From IMG/VR virus record IMGVR_UViG_3300027498_000076, positions 1 to 37,448 of that record: a stretch of DNA of 37,448 bases; one strand, 5' to 3'. The position numbers and the translations under genes were made by a program. Below the pieces are notes generated by a model. It did not search any database. It was not told the DNA's origin and saw nothing but the letters and a program-made list of their open reading frames with translations. Positions within the stretch are counted from its first letter, which is position 1; every line of letters starts with the position of its first letter. The stretch comes from a virus. Positions 21,967-30,031 of the stretch are shown in pieces.

Positions 21967-24593
21967 GAGCGCAAATTTTAATAAATGGCTTTGGTGCTGA
22001 TTTTTTATATGAAGATATAAAAGACTACTTCACGATTGAAAAAGGAGTGGAAGATGATGACCCAACAGGTCAGCCGTCGGATCAAACCATTAACTTGAAA
22101 TTACCCAATACGCCAAGAAATAACAAGATATTTGGGTTTAGTGCTGACAATGCAAGTAAAGACAAAGGAGAATATGAGATAAAGATATTAGGAAGTGGTT
22201 TTATTGTATTTGAGGGAATTGGATGCATTTCCGATATTGGCAAGAAAAAGTGCGCTAACTATGTTCTGGATGCTTGGGGAGGACAGGCACGTTGGGTATT
22301 TCCGCTTGAGGACATGAATCTGTGTGACTGTATCCCTGTTACAGCAGGCCATCAATTAAACGCCCAGACAATCGTTAATAGCTGGTCTGGAAATGACGAT
22401 TATGTTTATTATCCAGTGGGATATGACTTCATAAAGTGGCATGAGGGAATAAAGCCAACAGATTTAAGACCAGCAATTTTTATCTATCCAATAATAAAAG
22501 AGGTTTTTAAAAAATTAGGATTTAAAATAAAATCCTCACACATCGAATCTAATGATTTTAAAAGAAAGACTATTCCTTTTGTGTGGGGACACTTTGGCAA
22601 GGGAGCCACTTATTATGAAGAAAATACTCATTGTGACGAGTCACTTGTTTCTTTGAATCAAAATTCAGTACAATTTAGTGAATATATAATAGGACGAACC
22701 GATGGGCTTGTTTGTACCGTGTCCGAAAGTGGGAATTATTGTTTTTGTGTGGACCTTTTACTTGCGGGTAGAGATGATAATAACTATCCCATGAACTATC
22801 AGTTTTGTTATGAGGTTTTGCCTGCTGGCTTTTCCTATCCGACAGCAGGAGGGATAGAGCCTTCTCCAAATGGTACGCAAATTCCTTTTGCAACTCACAA
22901 AGCAGATAATGAAGAGGATTTTACTATTGAGGAAAAATTTACCGTCACGCTGCAAGTGGGGGAGTCACTTGTGATTTGGATGAAAACAGGAGATAATGCT
23001 TTTCTAACATTTGTTAGAGATGCAAGGTTGCAAGGGACAAAAATCGGATATCACTACTCGCAAAATCAAGGAGAGGGCGATATTATTAATTTCAAAAATT
23101 TCATGCCAAGAAATTTAAAAGCGATTGACTTGATAAAAGATTTGAAAAAACTTTACAACTGGCGTTTTGAAACTGATAATTACAGAAAAACTATATGTAT
23201 TGAAATTAGGCATGGAGGCGAGCAGAGTGGAGAGGTGTTTGAGCCATTTTTTAAAGATGGGCAAATACAAGATGCAACGTCTAAAATGCTCAACAACAAC
23301 GATGTAAACACGAAAGCAAGATATAAAAATAATACTGCAAAGAGAGATATATTTGGGTACAAAAACGACGGAGATGATCATTATCAAAAAAGGCATAAAG
23401 AAAATTATCCCGATACACTATATAGGGCAAAATTTGAAAGTAAAAAGACTTTGGCATCAGGCGAGGACAAGTGCGTTACTAGTTTTTTTGCAGGAACTAT
23501 GCACAAAAGATATGGATGGGAAGGCCGTGTAAGGGTTGTAGTGAATGGCATCCCTTCCTATGTTTCGGCAAATGCAAATGGTATAATTCCATTTATCATG
23601 TCAGAGGAGCAGACCTTGACAGAAGGAATTGACATAAAAGATTATGGCGAAACGTTTTGTCCAAGAATATTGCACTATCACGGAATGAGCCGACCTGAAA
23701 ATGACAAAATCTTAATGATAGACCCGTTAACGGGAAACTTAATGGATGACTATCCTTTGGCTTATATGGTGAATTATGACGACCCGACAGCTAGTGACCC
23801 AAATCTGGGATTTTCTGATGATATTGTTCTTGGTGGAAGCATTAAGGGGTTGGCAAGTAAATATCATTTGCTTGAATTGATATTAAAAAGAAGTCGACAC
23901 CTAGATAGCGTTCAAATGCTCTTTGGCCCTCACGAAATACATAAGTTCTCTTTTCGTAAGATGTGGTGTATTAGAATGGACACAGACTCATCTCCTACTA
24001 AATGGATTCCGTTAAATTTCAAGGATTTTACCACTATTGTAAGATGCCCTCTCTCTATGGAGTTTCAGCGTTACAGGCTTCCAACAAAAGAAGAAAAGCA
24101 AAGTCTTTCTTCTTGGACATGCACAGGGCTTGTTGGCAAATCACCTGTACAGATTCAAACCGGTTGTACTGCTATTAGATTTGAAATGATAGAACTTTTT
24201 GGAACGCCAGGTGGTAGAGTGGGACGTGATGGTTTTAGGATGGCGGATAGGTTGCCAACAAGCCGAATGGGATCTGGTGATTTGCAAGGGTGGTGTTTGA
24301 AAATTACAAATATTAACGATTTTGATGACCAACAAAATCATATTGTTGTACCAGAATTTGGAATTGATGCTTGGGTGACAGACCCATTTTGCTGCGTAGG
24401 AATTGACGGTCCACCGAAAACCTGTGAAATGAGGTTTTGGAAATGTGACAAACTTTTGGAAATTAGAATAGAATTAACGGATAATTTAAATTATTCGATA
24501 TATTCAAATGATGGCACTGGCAAAATTTTGGCTTTACAGGTTGTAAATGGAGAAGAAATAATTAACTTAGACCTTTTAAAAATATGTTGTTAA
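21963..24593 (+). CDS. Distal tail/baseplate protein
   Basis: An 876-residue protein that begins 4 nt before the tape measure stop (ATGA). The N-terminal segment (DQTINLKLPNTPRNNKIFGF) is a conserved feature of the baseplate-like protein that follows the tape measure in Bacteroidota phages. The middle has beta-rich domains (TVTLQVGESLVIWMKTGDNA) and a hub-like region (LIKDLKKLYNWRFETDNYRK). The final ~165 residues (starting WTCTGLVGKSPVQIQTGCTA) form a separate Cys-containing module that could bind the receptor. Cysteines are frequent. The assignment is from position and pattern. Confidence 0.7.
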   Translation: MRAQILINGFGADFLYEDIKDYFTIEKGVEDDDPTGQPSDQTINLKLPNTPRNNKIFGFSADNASKDKGEYEIKILGSGFIVFEGIGCISDIGKKKCANYVLDAWGGQARWVFPLEDMNLCDCIPVTAGHQLNAQTIVNSWSGNDDYVYYPVGYDFIKWHEGIKPTDLRPAIFIYPIIKEVFKKLGFKIKSSHIESNDFKRKTIPFVWGHFGKGATYYEENTHCDESLVSLNQNSVQFSEYIIGRTDGLVCTVSESGNYCFCVDLLLAGRDDNNYPMNYQFCYEVLPAGFSYPTAGGIEPSPNGTQIPFATHKADNEEDFTIEEKFTVTLQVGESLVIWMKTGDNAFLTFVRDARLQGTKIGYHYSQNQGEGDIINFKNFMPRNLKAIDLIKDLKKLYNWRFETDNYRKTICIEIRHGGEQSGEVFEPFFKDGQIQDATSKMLNNNDVNTKARYKNNTAKRDIFGYKNDGDDHYQKRHKENYPDTLYRAKFESKKTLASGEDKCVTSFFAGTMHKRYGWEGRVRVVVNGIPSYVSANANGIIPFIMSEEQTLTEGIDIKDYGETFCPRILHYHGMSRPENDKILMIDPLTGNLMDDYPLAYMVNYDDPTASDPNLGFSDDIVLGGSIKGLASKYHLLELILKRSRHLDSVQMLFGPHEIHKFSFRKMWCIRMDTDSSPTKWIPLNFKDFTTIVRCPLSMEFQRYRLPTKEEKQSLSSWTCTGLVGKSPVQIQTGCTAIRFEMIELFGTPGGRVGRDGFRMADRLPTSRMGSGDLQGWCLKITNINDFDDQQNHIVVPEFGIDAWVTDPFCCVGIDGPPKTCEMRFWKCDKLLEIRIELTDNLNYSIYSNDGTGKILALQVVNGEEIINLDLLKICC

Positions 24594-24613
24594 CCCTTTA
24601 ATAATTAATACTT

Positions 24614-24919
24614 ATGAAAAAGTTTTTATTTGTTTTTCTATTGTCTTTTATAGCGTTTGTTGGATGTGCCAAAGATGAAAATGATACTTGTGATATTACA
24701 GGTAGTTATGTTAGTTGTGATAATGAAAATCATCTTTTAGATATAACTTCAAATTCTATGAAAAGTACAATAATTATTTTTGACGATACTTCAGTATCTA
24801 GTATAGGCTATCAGCTTGAAGATTGTGAATTTATCACTTTTTCAGGTATGACAGAGGGAATTAGTTTTACAGATAGTACGCTATTAATTGGTATAAATCA
24901 ATGGTGTAAAATACAATAG
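24614..24919 (+). CDS. Small lipoprotein
   Basis: A 101-residue protein with a signal peptide and lipobox (MKKFLFVFLLSFIAFVGC, lipidated Cys 18). The mature part is a beta-rich domain with three further cysteines (CDITGSYVSCDNEN). It begins 20 bp after the baseplate gene and may be expressed late, or independently. Phage lipoproteins in this location often act in superinfection exclusion; that is a possibility only. Confidence 0.7.
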   Translation: MKKFLFVFLLSFIAFVGCAKDENDTCDITGSYVSCDNENHLLDITSNSMKSTIIIFDDTSVSSIGYQLEDCEFITFSGMTEGISFTDSTLLIGINQWCKIQ

Positions 24920-24926
24920 ATCTCTT

Positions 24927-25211
24927 ATGAATCAAATACAAAAAATCAATAAACTTCACAATCAGGCTAGCTTTGCAGACAAGGGCAATTTTCTTAGAAT
25001 TGCCGACAGTCCTGCGCCCTACATTGAAGAAGATGTGGTTATAATGATTAAAATCTTTAATCATTACTTGACTAATTATGATGATACTTGGACGATTGAA
25101 TGCGTTTTTTGTATAGGCAAAATGTACAACCAAGCTCCTAATCTTGCCAATCTATTAAGAGAGCATTACCCAAATCATTATCCCCCAAAAACTATCAAAG
25201 ATGAAGAATAG
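24927..25211 (+). CDS. Hypothetical protein, 94 aa
   Basis: Not recognised. A soluble, mostly helical small protein (NQIQKINKLHNQASFADKGN, VVIMIKIFNHYLTNYDDTW). It starts 7 bp after the lipoprotein stop and overlaps the next gene by 11 nt, so the three form one small cassette at the junction of tail and head modules. Confidence 0.55.
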   Translation: MNQIQKINKLHNQASFADKGNFLRIADSPAPYIEEDVVIMIKIFNHYLTNYDDTWTIECVFCIGKMYNQAPNLANLLREHYPNHYPPKTIKDEE

Positions 25212-25434
25212 TAAAAGATGGTACACTCCAAAAGAATTATGTGAGATGTTCAGTTGTGGACTGTCTCCTGTGGATATTGGGAGACTGAAAACATATGGCG
25301 TTCTCAGAGCCAAATACTACTCCAGTAGGCAGTATGAAATATGTATAGATTCGTTTATGCTTTATCTCAAAATCACTGAAGCTACGAAGGAAGGAAAAGT
25401 TTTATCTGTATTAGAGGAAGAAGCCCAAGTTTAA
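25201..25434 (+). CDS. Small HTH protein, excisionase/MerR-like
   Basis: A 77-residue protein whose first 50 residues have an HTH_17-type pattern: RWYTPKELCEMFSCGLSPVD, IGRLKTYGVLRAKYYSSRQY, then a strand and closing helix EICIDSFMLYLKI. Such proteins serve as excisionases or small regulators. It ends inside a terminator (25424-25450) followed by a second one, so it is the last gene of this transcript. It might regulate the adjoining head operon. Confidence 0.6.
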   Translation: MKNSKRWYTPKELCEMFSCGLSPVDIGRLKTYGVLRAKYYSSRQYEICIDSFMLYLKITEATKEGKVLSVLEEEAQV

Positions 25435-25450
25435 CGACTTGGGTTTTTTT
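25424..25450 (+). terminator. Intrinsic terminator overlapping the HTH gene end
   Basis: CCCAAGT (25424-25430) pairs with ACTTGGG (25437-25443), followed by seven T residues. The stem includes the last codons of the HTH gene. Confidence 0.8.
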
Positions 25451-25459
25451 ATTGCCCTA

Positions 25460-25503
25460 AAAAAGGCATGTGCTTGTTTGAATGAACAAGCACATGCCTT
25501 TTT
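25460..25503. terminator. Strong bidirectional terminator between tail and head modules
   Basis: A perfect 19-bp stem: AAAAAGGCATGTGCTTGTT (25460-25478) and its complement at 25485-25503, with a 6-nt loop. With A- and T-ends it can work in both directions. The remaining 25504-25590 is a leader with no gene; a promoter for the head operon is expected there, but I see no clean TAnnTTTG. Confidence 0.88.
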
Positions 25504-25590
25504 GCTTTACATCTCTTTGGTGTTGAGCGTTATTTGTATATCAATCGCAAGAATTAAATTATTGCATAACCCAAAAACGAGAAAAATGTA

Positions 25591-26838
25591 ATGTCTTTTG
25601 AAGTAACAAACGAAAACAAATTGACCGTTTATATTGACGGAGATATAGGCGGATGGTGGGGGATAAACAAGCAGGAATTTAGATGGTATTTACAGCGTTA
25701 TGGGCGAGGAAAGGATATTGATTTGCTTATTTCTTCTCCTGGTGGAAATGCTGATGATGCGTTAAACATCTATGACTTATTATCTACTTGTGAAGGAAAT
25801 ACAACTGCATACCTTTCTGGTTTTGTTGCTTCAGCAGCGACGATTGTAGCGTGTGGGTGTAAGAAAATTGTAATGACTGAGCAATGTATTTACATGTATC
25901 ATCGTGCAAATGGATGGGCAGAGGGAGATCGAGATGATATGAGAAAAGCCGCTAATACGCTTGAAAAAGTAGATAATATCATCAGCAATATTTATCATAA
26001 AAAAACAGGTATGAGTGATGAGCAGCTTCAAGAGCGCATGAAAGAAGAAACCTATCTAAGTTCTGCTGAAGCTGTAAGTGATAAGTTTGTAGATGAAGTT
26101 GTTCCTAACTTTAGCGGAATGCAAGTTATGAACAAAGCCAATTTATCAAGCATTGAAAATAAATATGGTAAAATTCCAGAAAATTTAATGCCTAAAGCTT
26201 CAAGTAATCCAAAAATCGAAAACAAAAATTTCTTTACAAAAATGGAAGAAAAATTTAACAAGTTATTCAAAAACTTACAAGAAAAATTCAATATCACACC
26301 TAAAAACCAACAAGATGATAAGGGTGATATTGGTGCTCAACTTGAAGAAATTGTCAAAAATACTCTTGGTGATACTGACAATCCTTCAACCATTGAGGAT
26401 GCAATTACCAATAGTGGTAAAGACCGTTCTTTGATTATTGCAGAAATCGCAGAAGAAGCCGACTGTCGAATCTCTGAGGTGAAAAATGCCTTAGAAGGAA
26501 AAGGAGGTAGTGATGATATTTTGGCTGCTATTTCCAATGTTTTGAATATTGAGAAAAGTGTTATTCCTAAACCTCAAAATAGTGGTGAAAGCTCTGATTT
26601 GTCGGCTGATGATATTGCAAAAATCATTGACCAAAAGTTTAAGGAGCAAAATCAAAACATCCAAAACAAACTCGACGAAGCAATACAAAAAGCGGGAGGA
26701 GGAAGTATTACTAATGGCGGTGATGGTGATTGGGGCAATGGAGAAGAATCCGCAGAATTAGATGGTTTAAGCCATCTTGGAAAGGCGGGAGCTAAAGCTA
26801 TGGGAATTACTAACAAAAAGAAAAAAGGAGGTAAATAA
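25591..26838 (+). CDS. ClpP-like prohead protease with scaffold-like C-terminus
   Basis: A 415-residue protein. Residues 1-170 are a ClpP/S14-type serine protease: YIDGDIGGWWGINKQEFRWY, LLISSPGGNADDALNIYDLL, catalytic Ser81 in GFVASAATIVACGC, His104 in YMYHRANGW, and the closing YLSSAEAVSDKFVDEVV. Residues 190-415 are charged, helical and coiled-coil-like with a Gly-rich end, as in protease-scaffold fusions in which the tail helps assemble the prohead and is cleaved. A long scaffold fits a phage with no separate scaffold gene. The stop overlaps the next start (TAATG). Confidence 0.88.
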   Translation: MSFEVTNENKLTVYIDGDIGGWWGINKQEFRWYLQRYGRGKDIDLLISSPGGNADDALNIYDLLSTCEGNTTAYLSGFVASAATIVACGCKKIVMTEQCIYMYHRANGWAEGDRDDMRKAANTLEKVDNIISNIYHKKTGMSDEQLQERMKEETYLSSAEAVSDKFVDEVVPNFSGMQVMNKANLSSIENKYGKIPENLMPKASSNPKIENKNFFTKMEEKFNKLFKNLQEKFNITPKNQQDDKGDIGAQLEEIVKNTLGDTDNPSTIEDAITNSGKDRSLIIAEIAEEADCRISEVKNALEGKGGSDDILAAISNVLNIEKSVIPKPQNSGESSDLSADDIAKIIDQKFKEQNQNIQNKLDEAIQKAGGGSITNGGDGDWGNGEESAELDGLSHLGKAGAKAMGITNKKKKGGK

Positions 26839-27668
26839 TGGCATACGGAAAAGAGTTAAAAGTACATCGGCTCAATACAGGAGCGAGTAAAGGCAACGCC
26901 TTGAATCTTTATAGCAATATGGGAATTTGTCCTTGTGGTCAGGGACAGTGTTATCCTTATCTAGCTTACGAATTTTCAGAGGATAAAAAAAGTATCACTT
27001 TCAAAGACTTGTCTGCTACACATGGCGATGATGAAGTGAAATCTTGGTACACAGAAATTTTTGATGAAAATTCGGAGGTAGCTCAAGCAGACCACAGCCA
27101 ACCAATGGCTGATGTATCTGCCCTTTCTACTATGGGTAATTGGACAATCAACCATTACATCACCACAAAACAAGGTTGTAAAGGAGAGACAAAAACCCAA
27201 ATAGGAGCTTGCTGCGGAGGTAGTGGAGATAATCTTCCTCCTGTTAAAGCCAATGATGACCACTTTGCGTCTGATTTTTCTGCTCCAATGACATTGGACA
27301 TCTTAAAAAATGATCAACAATCTTGTAAAGAACCTACAATTACTATCACCAAAGAGCCAGAAGTTGGAAGTGTGAAAATTGAAAATGGAATGGCTGTTTA
27401 TACGCCACCTGAAATTTTACCTTCAGACTTCAAAGGAGTCGAGTTTGAGTATGAGTTAGAATGCTGTGGTAAAAAATCTACTGCAACAGTCATGATTGAA
27501 TTCAATCCACCTGAAGCACCAGAAGGCGAAGCTCCAACAGGCACAGTGAGCGTTGAATGCTCAGAGGAAGAAGCAAAAATGATTGAAGAAAGTAGAGCAG
27601 CAACGAAAAAAGCAGCCGAAGAAGAAGCGAAAAAAGCAGCTAAAACCAAGAAAAAGAAGACGACATGA
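26838..27668 (+). CDS. Head-associated protein with an Ig/cadherin-like domain
   Basis: A 276-residue protein. The N-terminal ~135 residues are unknown and include GICPCGQGQCYPYL. Residues about 136-220 (VKANDDHFASDFSAPMTLDI, ILKNDQQS, SVKIENGMAVYTPP, KGVEFEYELECCGKKSTATV) match the cadherin-like/Ig-like repeat pattern (N-D-D-x-F ... D-I-L-x-N-D ... Y-T-P) seen in bacterial surface proteins. The tail is an Ala/Glu/Lys-rich helix ending in KTKKKK. There is no signal peptide, so it may decorate the head or bind surfaces. It is coupled at both ends (TAATG and ATGA). Confidence 0.65.
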   Translation: MAYGKELKVHRLNTGASKGNALNLYSNMGICPCGQGQCYPYLAYEFSEDKKSITFKDLSATHGDDEVKSWYTEIFDENSEVAQADHSQPMADVSALSTMGNWTINHYITTKQGCKGETKTQIGACCGGSGDNLPPVKANDDHFASDFSAPMTLDILKNDQQSCKEPTITITKEPEVGSVKIENGMAVYTPPEILPSDFKGVEFEYELECCGKKSTATVMIEFNPPEAPEGEAPTGTVSVECSEEEAKMIEESRAATKKAAEEEAKKAAKTKKKKTT

Positions 27669-30031
27669 GATTTCTAACAACCTTATTAATATTACTTCTA
27701 TCATTTTCTTCTTTGGTTTTCAGCCAAGAAACTTGCGTGATAGTTACAGATGTGAATCTTGGCGAATGTGAAGGTGCGAAAATACAATTTGTTTCAAGCG
27801 AAAACTTCCAAGTCTTTGAGTCTCCTGATGGTATGACCTGGACCAACCAAGTCGATGAAGCAACCATCAACTACGATGTAGTGGGTGATGTGATTGCCTT
27901 TGAGTCTGAAAACGGACTTATCACCTATGATGGGACTGATATTTCTATTGTGAGTGGTAGTGATGCACCCTATTACATAATCTATTACAAGGTCTGCAAA
28001 ACCTGTGTCTATAACGGCTTCAACAAAACTCTATGCAGCGAATTTGGCTGTACAGTAATTAAGGGAGGAGGTGAGTATAACCCTTGCGAGGGGGTTATGT
28101 GCGAACCGCCTTTGGTTTGTGTAGATGGGGAATGTATAGACCTATGCGCAGATGTGAAATGCGATGAGGGATATGCATGTGAAGATGGGGAATGTGTAAT
28201 TACAGATCCTTGTGCCGATGTGTCCTGTGAAGAAAATGAAATCTGTGATGGCGGTGAGTGTATTGGCAAAACGCCATCACTCACGATTGAAAAACAAGCC
28301 AATACAGAATCAACAACAGCAGATGGGACGCCAGCCTACAAGGATGGTATTGAATATAGTTACACGATTACCGTCATCAATGATGGAGATGTAGACCAAA
28401 CAGATGTAATGGTCTTTGACCAGCTTCCTATGGGATTGACAATTGTTGGCGACGACTCAGGAGGGGCTTATATAGCTCCTGATTGGACTATTGGCGATTT
28501 GGCTGTTGGAGAAATGGCAACATTGACCATTGACGTGATGCCCAATACAGATGGCGAGATAGATCTGCTTAACCTGGCTTCTGTCAGTTCAAGTGAATTG
28601 CCAGAAATCATCGAGGTAGAGAGCCTACTTCCAGAAGTACCTTGTACAGAATGTTGGAAGTTTCCACATCACGATAATGCAACATTTCATGATGGCAGTG
28701 CATACATTCCTGTTCCTTTGCCCAACTTCACTGGATCCCATACAGGACAAGGTTCTGTAATGATGGGAGTTGATAGCGGTCAAGGCATCGTTTCAAATCA
28801 ATATTTTTGGAACTTGGGCGGACAAAATGCAATTGGTTTCAAACGAGGGCAGGAATATTCTATATCAATTATTAGGACTAATTGCGCCGAAGATTGCGAA
28901 ACGGATATAAGGTTTTTGGGAGAGAAAAAGGCATGGTCTTTTCTCTTAGCCCAAGCCTTAACTGATAATCTTAATGGCACATATGCCTTTGGGGTTAATG
29001 GTACTGTCGGAACAGGAGCGAATTTGTTAGGTGGATTTGGGGGGTATGTACATGGAACGCCTGTTAATTGTGAATCGTGTGAATTGGAATCTTACAGAGT
29101 CAATCCAGTGAACAAGCAAGGAGAAATCTTGAAAGATATTTGGGTTGAAGTCGTGGTGGGATATACCACCTACCAACTTTGCGAAGAAGCACCCGAACCA
29201 GTCACAAGCATAATTAATTGTGAGGGAGGCGAATGTTCATGCGAGTTCCAATTAGTAGACCACAACAACGGAAACGAACCCGTAACAGAACTGTCACTTA
29301 GTTGTAAGGGAGAATATCATGTACTTGTAGATGATTGTACAAGCGTAACATCAATATCTTTGGTTCAAGGCGAAACGGTCATTGAAGGTGTTGTTACTGA
29401 AAACGGAAATGGAATATTGCAATTAGATGGCGTAGAAGCAGGAAGTTATCTTTTTTCTTTGGGAATTGATGGATGTGATGATGTTCGCTTGAAAGCTGTT
29501 GTTGATTGTGAGAAGTGTAGAAATGTTTGCGTCTGGTGTGCTGCTGACAACACGCCTAGGTTTGCAAAGCAAAATGGTGAAATTTTGAACTTGACAAAAG
29601 ATTTGAATGGAAATTACTATGAATCAGGAGATTGTAGTGGAAATTCAAAAAACCTGAATGAAACTATTATAGATGGAGAAACATTTGTAAGCACTTGGAT
29701 GGAAGTTGATTGTAATCAACGTGTGTTTACTGTTGATAATGTAATTTCTTTGAGCCAAACCACAAATTGGATTCTACGTGATTGCAATGGCGTTAACGTC
29801 TCATCTTCTTTTAGTGGCAATATTAAGGACTTTTTTGATTTTTTGGGACTTAATTATTCCGTTGGGAGTCCCGTAAATCAAAATAGTACTGTTTCTTATA
29901 TCATTGATAACTTTGATTCTGTTTTTAGCTCTTTTTGCTTTGACTCTAACGACCTTTCACCATTCTATCAAGGCACGCCGCCAAATGAGTTAGATAGAAC
30001 CTTCCCAAAATGCAATTGTAATTCCAAATGA
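27665..30031 (+). CDS. Secreted Cys-rich protein with DUF11 domain
   Basis: A 788-residue protein with a Sec signal peptide (MRFLTTLLILLLSFSSLVFS, cleavage after residue 20). Residues about 138-202 hold three Cys repeats of the CxxVxCxxxxxCxxGxC type (CADVKCDEGYACEDGECV). Residues 203-325 match DUF11 (LTIEKQANTESTTADGTPAY, YSYTITVINDGDVDQTDVMV, LPMGLTIVGDDS). The rest has further Cys-rich beta domains. Such modules are typical of Bacteroidota surface or secreted proteins. It is coupled by ATGA overlaps both to the Ig-like gene and to the metalloprotease, inside the head operon. It could be an exported adhesin or envelope-modifying factor; phage virion proteins do not normally carry signal peptides. 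Confidence 0.7.
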   Translation: MRFLTTLLILLLSFSSLVFSQETCVIVTDVNLGECEGAKIQFVSSENFQVFESPDGMTWTNQVDEATINYDVVGDVIAFESENGLITYDGTDISIVSGSDAPYYIIYYKVCKTCVYNGFNKTLCSEFGCTVIKGGGEYNPCEGVMCEPPLVCVDGECIDLCADVKCDEGYACEDGECVITDPCADVSCEENEICDGGECIGKTPSLTIEKQANTESTTADGTPAYKDGIEYSYTITVINDGDVDQTDVMVFDQLPMGLTIVGDDSGGAYIAPDWTIGDLAVGEMATLTIDVMPNTDGEIDLLNLASVSSSELPEIIEVESLLPEVPCTECWKFPHHDNATFHDGSAYIPVPLPNFTGSHTGQGSVMMGVDSGQGIVSNQYFWNLGGQNAIGFKRGQEYSISIIRTNCAEDCETDIRFLGEKKAWSFLLAQALTDNLNGTYAFGVNGTVGTGANLLGGFGGYVHGTPVNCESCELESYRVNPVNKQGEILKDIWVEVVVGYTTYQLCEEAPEPVTSIINCEGGECSCEFQLVDHNNGNEPVTELSLSCKGEYHVLVDDCTSVTSISLVQGETVIEGVVTENGNGILQLDGVEAGSYLFSLGIDGCDDVRLKAVVDCEKCRNVCVWCAADNTPRFAKQNGEILNLTKDLNGNYYESGDCSGNSKNLNETIIDGETFVSTWMEVDCNQRVFTVDNVISLSQTTNWILRDCNGVNVSSSFSGNIKDFFDFLGLNYSVGSPVNQNSTVSYIIDNFDSVFSSFCFDSNDLSPFYQGTPPNELDRTFPKCNCNSK

